Below are positions 6,125 to 11,262 of a stretch of 11,262 bases of DNA, in pieces (within the stretch, counting starts at the first letter, position 1; each line of letters begins with the position of its first letter). Both the position numbers and the translations under genes were made by a program. Under the pieces are notes generated by a model. The model was not told the origin of the DNA. It saw nothing but the letters and a program-made list of their open reading frames with translations, and did not search any database. The stretch comes from Bacteroidales bacterium UBA4318 (lineage in GTDB: Bacteria; Bacteroidota; Bacteroidia; Bacteroidales; UBA932). The DNA lies in contig DGUE01000024.1 in NCBI GenBank assembly GCA_002393895.1, forward strand, positions 1-11,262, read 5' to 3'.

Positions 6125-7915
6125 TTAGAAAGTTAAACCGTCGTCCCAGCCGGGATTCTGAGTGAGCTTTCCTCCGGAGAGGTTGCGGTCGTCCGTAGGG
6201 ATTGGATAGAGGTAATCCTTGTTCTCGTCCCAGTTGCGGACTATGGTCTTATGGAGCCATACAAGGCCGCTGTTGCCATCCTTGAGGAAGATTTCGTCGT
6301 CCAGCTTCTTTGCAGTGGCGGCAGTGTTGCCGTTGCTGGCGGTGTAGATTTCAATGTCGTTGGTGCCGTTGCCATCCACATCGAAGGTGCCTGCACCGGT
6401 GAAGTACATTCCGTAGAAAGGAGCCTCGAAGAGTTTGCCTTCCTTCCAGCGCATGAGGTCGTAGTAGCGGAAGCCTTCCTGGCAAAGCTCGACAGCACGC
6501 TCGCGGCGGATCTCGAGGATCACGCCCTTGTTGGCATCGCCGAGAAGCACAGGGCTCTGGTATCCGCCCCAGGCGGCATCGGTAAGGAAAGGATCGGGAT
6601 TGGCATTGGCAGCAGCGAGATTGATCCCTGCTGCAACGCCGGCGCGCTTGCGGAGAAGATTCACCGACATATCCAGATCGTCCTGGGTAAGGGTGCCTGC
6701 TTCAGCAAGAGCCTCTGCAAAGTTGAGGTAAACCTCAGCGCAACGGAAGAGGATGAGATCGATGTCCGACGCGTTGTTGGTATCCTGATCGGGGGTGGTG
6801 ACGTACTTGTCCGGATGATAACCGGAGAAGGTTACTTTGAAATCAGGAGAAGCGGTGACGGTTTCGCCCATACGCTTGTAACCGGGAGTACGGATGCTGG
6901 AGGCAAGGCGGGAATCACGGTTCTGGGTTTCCTGAACGAAATCCATAGTCTGCCATCCGGCCTGGTCCGTGAAGCGGGTACCATCCTTCATCAGGAAACT
7001 GGCAATCAGCTTCTTGGTCATGGAAGGGCATCCGCGGGAGCCGGTGTTCATGGTGCTGCCGGAATTGTGGTAGGCGCCGTAGGTCTTGTTGTAGTCGCGG
7101 GCCAGGATGACTTCGTCGGTGAGCTCGGTGGCATCCATGGTGTGGAAGAGCTCCCAATAGCTGGGATGCAGGCCGTAACCGCTGGTCTGGATGAACTCCC
7201 TGGAAACATTAGCACACTCGTCCAGATACCACTTGTAGCTGCGGGCATCCGAAGGGAGGGTGGAGAGGAAGACATCGCCCGCGTGATACTTGCGGAAGGT
7301 GCCCTCGAACAGGCAGAACTGGGACTTCAGGGCCATAGCCGTCCACTTGGTAACCTCGTATGTGCTCTTCTCCACAGGCAGGTTCGCGATTGCGAAGTCT
7401 ATGTCTTCGAGCATCTTGCCGAGGATGAACTCACGGTTGTCGCGAGGGCGGGTGAGCTGCTCGGTATCGGTGGAACCCAGAGGTTTGTCGTACCACGGCA
7501 CATCACCGAAACGCTTTACCTTATTGAAATAGAAATACGCGCGGAAGAAGCGGGCCAGTGCCTCATACTTCACACGGACTGTCTGGTCCGGGCAATGATC
7601 CAGGTTCTCCAGCAGGGTGTTTATATTTCGGAGTGCGCCCCAGCTCCAACCGCTGCCGCTGGCGGGAATGGTGCGTTTGCCCATTTCCTCGTTGGACATG
7701 TTGTTCTGGGTGTAATGGTCGTCGTTGGCGACATAGAGATCTGCTTCAGGGAATGCTCCATAGAAAACGATGGCGAACGCTTTCAGCTCACTCTCGTTCT
7801 TGAAGAAGGTATCTGAAGTAAGACGGTCCTTTGGCACGGCGTCCAGAAGGTCGTCGCAGCCGGTAATAGTGAACCCGGCAAGCACTAACAGTATGGAATA
7901 AAATATCTTTTTCAT
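6125..7915 (-). CDS. SusD/RagB-family outer-membrane glycan-binding lipoprotein
   Basis: A 596-residue SusD homologue, a usual length for the family. The signal peptide ends at T-G-C (Cys20) and is followed by D-D-L-L-D, an acidic stretch typical of Bacteroidota lipoproteins sent to the cell surface. The N-terminal TPR-like region carries the family signature at 122-146 (R-F-F-R-A-Y-F-Y-F, then R-F-G-D-V-P-W). The C-terminal RagB/SusD part has R-R-E-R-A-V-E-L, then G-F-R-Y-Y-D-L-M-R-W, and ends with Y-P-I-P and N-P-G-W, as is standard. SusD proteins form a lid on the SusC barrel and hand over oligosaccharides. The gene starts 12 bases after the SusC stop, so the two are co-transcribed and should form one complex. 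The substrate cannot be deduced from the sequence alone; the neighbouring phosphodiester glycosidase is the only hint. Confidence 0.96.
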   Translation of the reverse strand: MKKIFYSILLVLAGFTITGCDDLLDAVPKDRLTSDTFFKNESELKAFAIVFYGAFPEADLYVANDDHYTQNNMSNEEMGKRTIPASGSGWSWGALRNINTLLENLDHCPDQTVRVKYEALARFFRAYFYFNKVKRFGDVPWYDKPLGSTDTEQLTRPRDNREFILGKMLEDIDFAIANLPVEKSTYEVTKWTAMALKSQFCLFEGTFRKYHAGDVFLSTLPSDARSYKWYLDECANVSREFIQTSGYGLHPSYWELFHTMDATELTDEVILARDYNKTYGAYHNSGSTMNTGSRGCPSMTKKLIASFLMKDGTRFTDQAGWQTMDFVQETQNRDSRLASSIRTPGYKRMGETVTASPDFKVTFSGYHPDKYVTTPDQDTNNASDIDLILFRCAEVYLNFAEALAEAGTLTQDDLDMSVNLLRKRAGVAAGINLAAANANPDPFLTDAAWGGYQSPVLLGDANKGVILEIRRERAVELCQEGFRYYDLMRWKEGKLFEAPFYGMYFTGAGTFDVDGNGTNDIEIYTASNGNTAATAKKLDDEIFLKDGNSGLVWLHKTIVRNWDENKDYLYPIPTDDRNLSGGKLTQNPGWDDGLTF

Positions 7916-7927
7916 TGCAGGATTCTT

Positions 7928-10900
7928 TTAAAGGGTTATGTCGATGCCAAAGCAGAAACTCTTCTGCCAGGGATAGACGCGGCCTGTGCCGCCGGTCTGT
8001 GCCATTTCCGGATCAACGAATTTACCGTGAAGTCCGGGAGCCAGGTAGAAGAGGTTTTCGCCTGTGAAGTATACTCGAAGCTGCTGGATGGAGATCTTCT
8101 TTGTGAGCCTTTCGGGAAGCGTGTAACCAAAGGTGAGATTCTTCAGGCGCAGGTAGCCGATATTCTGCAGATAGCGGGTGTTCTCCACGCCGAGGGGACG
8201 GGAGGCGCTCATGGACACGTAGCCGTGAGGGCGGGGATAGTATGCATTAGGGTTCTCCTCGCTCCAGCAGTCGTCCAGGAAGTTCCTGGGGATGAAGACC
8301 TGATAAGGACGGTCGTAAAGGAACCAGAAGGAACGGAAGCCTGCCGGCGGATACCAATCCATGTGGCCGATGCCCTGGAAGAAGACTGCGAAGTCGAATC
8401 CGTTCCAGGAAGCGTTGAGATTGATACCATAGTTGTAGCGGGGCTGGCTGTTACCGATAATCTGCCAGTCACCGCTGTCGCCCACCTTCTCGGCACCCTT
8501 GTCGATCTTTCCGTTTCCGTCGAGGTCGACAAAGCGCATTTCACCGGCGTACAGGCCGTTGGGAGATGTGGTGGTGGTAGGGAAGATCTGGGAGTCGTTA
8601 ACCTTGGACTGATCCACGGTGTAAGCTGCTGCTTCAGCGTCGGTGGCGAAGAGGCCGTCGACAGTATAGCCCCAGATTTCGCCATAGGTCTTGCCTACCC
8701 AGTAGGTCTTTGCGAAGAGCTTGTCCGGGTTATTGAAGCGGGTGATGTGGGAAATATAATCGCTGAACACCACGCTCGCGCCATAGTTGAAAGGCTTTCC
8801 TCCGAGACTGAAGGAATCCCTCCAGCCGATGGTGAATTCATAACCCTTGGTGCGCAGGTCTGCGGTGTTTTCCTGAGGAACGCTGGCGCCGTACACGGCG
8901 GGCAGGGGTTCACCTGCGGTAAGCATGTCCTTGGTGTCGCGGACATAAGCTTCAGCGCTGAGGGTCATACGGTTGCCAAGGAAACCAAGGTCGATACCGA
9001 CATTGCTCTGGATGGAACGTTCCCATGTGAGGCCGGAGGATACCGGAGCACTCAGGGTTGCCTGGGGCAGGTTGGCTCCGCCAAGCAGGTAGGAGGACTT
9101 GCCATCGGTGGAAATGGTGCGGATGGCAGGATAGTAGGCGCTGAGCTGCTGGTTGCCGAGCTGGCCATAGGAGAAGCGCAGTTTACCGGTATCCCACCAC
9201 TTCTTGAGGGGCTGGAAGAAACTCTCCTCGGAGAACTTCCAACCAAGAGACGCCGAAGGGGAGAACACCCAGCGGCTTCCGCGCAGGAAGCGGGAAGATC
9301 CGTCATAGCGGGCGTTCACCTCAAGCAGATAGCGGCCCTTGTAGTCGTAGTTGAAACGGGCGAAGTAACCCGCAGTCTTAAGCTCGTTCTGGCCTCCGCT
9401 GGTTTCCATGCGCTTCTTGCCGTCCGGGTCTTCGGGGTCCGCACCTACGAGATCCTGGTCGTTGAGCTCGGTGGAGTAAAGGTTGTATCCCTTCGCACCG
9501 AGATCCTTGATCCAGCGGGTCTCATAGTTGACACCGGCCATGAGTTTGAAGTTATGGGCATCAGCGATGCTCTTCTCATATGTGCCGTACAGGTTGTAGG
9601 CCTGATAGATGTTGGTGTTGGCAGATTCGGAGAGAACATCATAGAAAGCGGAGTTGTCGTTCTTAACAAGAATCTCGCCGGGGTACTTGGAATAGGTGCC
9701 ATTCACGGAACGGTTGAGATAGCGGGTGTACTTCAGAGCATAGGTATAGTCTCCCTTGATTACCAGCCCCTTGGCAGGGGTGATGGTGAAGTCGAGGGTC
9801 TCGCTCAGGTTATCTACCTTATCTTCGTTGAAATGGTCGCTGTTGAGGAGCATCAGCAGGCCGTCCATAGCCTCGTAGCCGTTGTACTTGGTGGTGTAGA
9901 TGTTGGATCCGTCCGGGTTCATTTCCGGATAGCTGGCCAGCACGTGCACGGTACTCTTTGAAAAGGTGTTGTTGATACCACCCTGGCCAGGATAGAAGTA
10001 GGAGCTGTTGAAGTAGCTGAGATTCGATCCGATACGGAGCCAGTCGTTGACGTCGAAGCCGAGTTTGACGCGGAGGTTCACACGGTTGTAGTGGTCGGGA
10101 TCCTTCTTGAACATACCCTGCTCGTAGAGGTATCCGCCGGAAACCAGATAGTTAACCGCACCGGTCGCGCCGCTCATGGTTATCATATGGTTGGTAGTGG
10201 GCTTGTAGTCGTTGTAGAGAACGTGGTACCAGTCGGTGTTGGCATAGTAGTTATACACGTCCCTGCCATTCTCCTGGGTGATCACAACCCACGGGCGTGC
10301 GGGATTCTCAACCTTGTCGTTGCGGCGGGCCCAGAGTTCCTGCATGTCTGCATCGGAGTAGTTTGCATACTTGGTACCGGGGCTGTAACGCTCCCAGAAC
10401 AGGTTGGTGAGGTACACGTGGTCGTAGCCGCGGGTTTCATAGTCCGTGCTGGTAGTGGGGGCGGTGACGCCGAAACGGCCGCTGTAGGTGACCTTGGCAC
10501 GTCCGTCCTTCTCCTTGGAGCCACTTTTGGTGGTGACCAGGATGACACCGGCTGAACCCTTTGCACCGTAGATGGCTGCGGCGGCGGCATCCTTGATGAC
10601 GGAGATGTTATCCACATCGGCAGGGTTGATGTACTGGATGTCACCTTCAACACCGTCGATGAGAACCAGCGGGGAGCCTCCGTTGATGGAGTTCCAACCA
10701 CGGATGTTCAGCGAAGCGGCCTGGCCGGGACGGCCGGAACCGGAAGTGACGTTAAGTCCGGGAACCGAACCCTGGAGCATGTGACCCACATCGAGAGCTG
10801 AACGGTCTTTGAGTTCATCGGCCTTGATTACGGATACCGCACCTGTGAGGTTGGTCTTCTTGATGGTGCCGTAACCAACGACTACGGCGTCCTCCATCAT

Positions 10901-11197
10901 GAAGGCGTCTTCTTCGAGGGTGATGCTGATCTTGGAGCGTCCGTCAACGGGGACCTGCTTGGACACATAGCCAAGGCAGGAGACTGTGAGGACGTCGTCG
11001 GGAGAAACGGTGATGGCAAACTTACCATCAATGTCCGTGACAGCATTGGCATCCTTGCCTTGGAGCACAGCCCCTATCACAGGACCTGAGCTATCGAGCA
11101 CGGTGCCGGTAACTGTCTGCTTTTGCGCGAATGCGCCAAAAGACACTGCCATACCAAGCAGTACGGACAGAATAGCGAACAGTCTTTTTTGCAACAT
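7928..11197 (-). CDS. SusC/RagA-family TonB-linked outer-membrane transporter
   Basis: A complete 1089-residue TonB-dependent transporter. Residues 1-24 are a cleavable signal peptide (A-F-A before Gln25). Residues about 27-97 are a carboxypeptidase-regulatory-like beta-sandwich (V-T-G-T-V, D-I-D-G-K-F, L-G-Y). A D-A-V-V-V-G-Y-G-T segment at 103-111 is the SusC-type transition to the plug. The plug spans about 115-230 and includes L-N-I-R-G at 163-167, the I-D-G-V region near 180 and I-Y-G-A-K-G-S-A-G-V-I-L-V-T-T-K-S-G at 209-226. The beta-barrel follows, with G-E-N-L-F and D-P-E motifs near the C-terminus. The last residue is Leu rather than the common Phe. There is no STN domain, so no anti-sigma-factor signalling through this protein is expected. 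It would import glycan fragments into the periplasm with SusD, using TonB/ExbBD energy. It is the first gene of the unit, 45 bases downstream of a promoter-like box. Confidence 0.97.
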   Translation of the reverse strand: MLQKRLFAILSVLLGMAVSFGAFAQKQTVTGTVLDSSGPVIGAVLQGKDANAVTDIDGKFAITVSPDDVLTVSCLGYVSKQVPVDGRSKISITLEEDAFMMEDAVVVGYGTIKKTNLTGAVSVIKADELKDRSALDVGHMLQGSVPGLNVTSGSGRPGQAASLNIRGWNSINGGSPLVLIDGVEGDIQYINPADVDNISVIKDAAAAAIYGAKGSAGVILVTTKSGSKEKDGRAKVTYSGRFGVTAPTTSTDYETRGYDHVYLTNLFWERYSPGTKYANYSDADMQELWARRNDKVENPARPWVVITQENGRDVYNYYANTDWYHVLYNDYKPTTNHMITMSGATGAVNYLVSGGYLYEQGMFKKDPDHYNRVNLRVKLGFDVNDWLRIGSNLSYFNSSYFYPGQGGINNTFSKSTVHVLASYPEMNPDGSNIYTTKYNGYEAMDGLLMLLNSDHFNEDKVDNLSETLDFTITPAKGLVIKGDYTYALKYTRYLNRSVNGTYSKYPGEILVKNDNSAFYDVLSESANTNIYQAYNLYGTYEKSIADAHNFKLMAGVNYETRWIKDLGAKGYNLYSTELNDQDLVGADPEDPDGKKRMETSGGQNELKTAGYFARFNYDYKGRYLLEVNARYDGSSRFLRGSRWVFSPSASLGWKFSEESFFQPLKKWWDTGKLRFSYGQLGNQQLSAYYPAIRTISTDGKSSYLLGGANLPQATLSAPVSSGLTWERSIQSNVGIDLGFLGNRMTLSAEAYVRDTKDMLTAGEPLPAVYGASVPQENTADLRTKGYEFTIGWRDSFSLGGKPFNYGASVVFSDYISHITRFNNPDKLFAKTYWVGKTYGEIWGYTVDGLFATDAEAAAYTVDQSKVNDSQIFPTTTTSPNGLYAGEMRFVDLDGNGKIDKGAEKVGDSGDWQIIGNSQPRYNYGINLNASWNGFDFAVFFQGIGHMDWYPPAGFRSFWFLYDRPYQVFIPRNFLDDCWSEENPNAYYPRPHGYVSMSASRPLGVENTRYLQNIGYLRLKNLTFGYTLPERLTKKISIQQLRVYFTGENLFYLAPGLHGKFVDPEMAQTGGTGRVYPWQKSFCFGIDITL

Positions 11198-11242
11198 TGT
11201 TATGATAGATTAAAAAAGTGATTATTAGCGTGCGTGTTTTTG

Positions 11243-11250
11243 CAAATATA
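11243..11250 (-). promoter_or_regulatory. Bacteroides-type -7 promoter element (TAnnTTTG) upstream of the SusC gene
   Basis: On the minus strand this reads TATATTTG, an exact match to the TAnnTTTG -7 consensus of the Bacteroides primary sigma factor. It lies 45 bases upstream of the SusC ATG, in the only gene-free stretch of the window (11198-11262, AT-rich). Transcription would begin a few bases downstream, giving a leader of roughly 40 bases. The matching -33 (TTTG-type) element would lie at about 11270, outside the window, so the promoter is only half visible. No Shine-Dalgarno sequence is seen before the ATG, which is usual in Bacteroidota. Confidence 0.55.
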
Positions 11251-11262
11251 GCATGAATCACG

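Noticed and set aside
7916..7927. A terminator or attenuator hairpin between the SusC and SusD genes.
   Set aside because: The gap is only 12 bases and shows no inverted repeat; the other gaps (2-8 bases) are also too short.
8027..9961. A 644-codon open frame on the plus strand opposite the SusC gene, and similar ones at 6251-7816, 5170-6165, 2998-3996 and 96-977.
   Set aside because: All are aligned codon-on-codon with the real minus-strand gene (start offsets divisible by three). In that register, stops arise only where the real gene uses TTA, CTA or TCA, which seem rare here. Their translations show no signal peptide or family motif, whereas the opposite frames encode clear families.
11218..11261. 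A GTGATT/AATCAC inverted repeat (11218-11223 and 11256-11261) around the -7 box and expected transcription start.
   Set aside because: The arms are only six bases with a 32-base spacer and the extension is imperfect, so chance is a sufficient explanation. It could be revisited as an operator if related genomes conserve it.

Overview
The window looks like a chromosome segment from a Bacteroidales bacterium with moderately high GC. Three things point there: a SusC/SusD pair, lipoproteins with Bacteroidota-type signal peptides, and a promoter box of the Bacteroides type (TAnnTTTG) with no Shine-Dalgarno sequences. Codons TTA, CTA and TCA appear depleted, which leaves long but meaningless open frames on the opposite strand. 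Genus cannot be fixed from this sequence.

All recognisable genes lie on the minus strand and read from right to left as one tightly packed unit. From the right edge they are: a promoter-like box (about 11243-11250); a SusC-family TonB-dependent outer-membrane transporter (11197-7928); its SusD-family surface glycan-binding lipoprotein (7915-6125); a lipoprotein with a DUF1735-like N-terminal domain and a GLUG-type beta-helix (6120-4330); a second lipoprotein with a fimbrillin-like N-terminal half and about ten GLUG-type repeats (4326-2071); a lipoprotein of the phosphodiester glycosidase (NAGPA) family (2068-953); and a third fimbrillin-like plus GLUG-entry lipoprotein (944 to the left edge), whose C-terminus lies outside the window. 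Gaps between genes are 12, 4, 3, 2 and 8 bases, so one transcript is likely. No gene-free stretch exceeds 65 bases, and no RNA gene, insertion sequence, CRISPR array or terminator was seen.

Read together, this is a polysaccharide-utilisation-type operon. SusC and SusD would import a glycan fragment. The three beta-helix lipoproteins occupy the position usually held by SusE/SusF-like surface glycan-binding proteins. The only recognisable catalytic domain is the phosphodiester glycosidase. No glycoside hydrolase, polysaccharide lyase, sulfatase or regulator is visible here. The most interesting reading (inference) is a system for a sugar-phosphodiester-containing glycan, served by a set of related surface beta-helix proteins with exchanged N-terminal domains.
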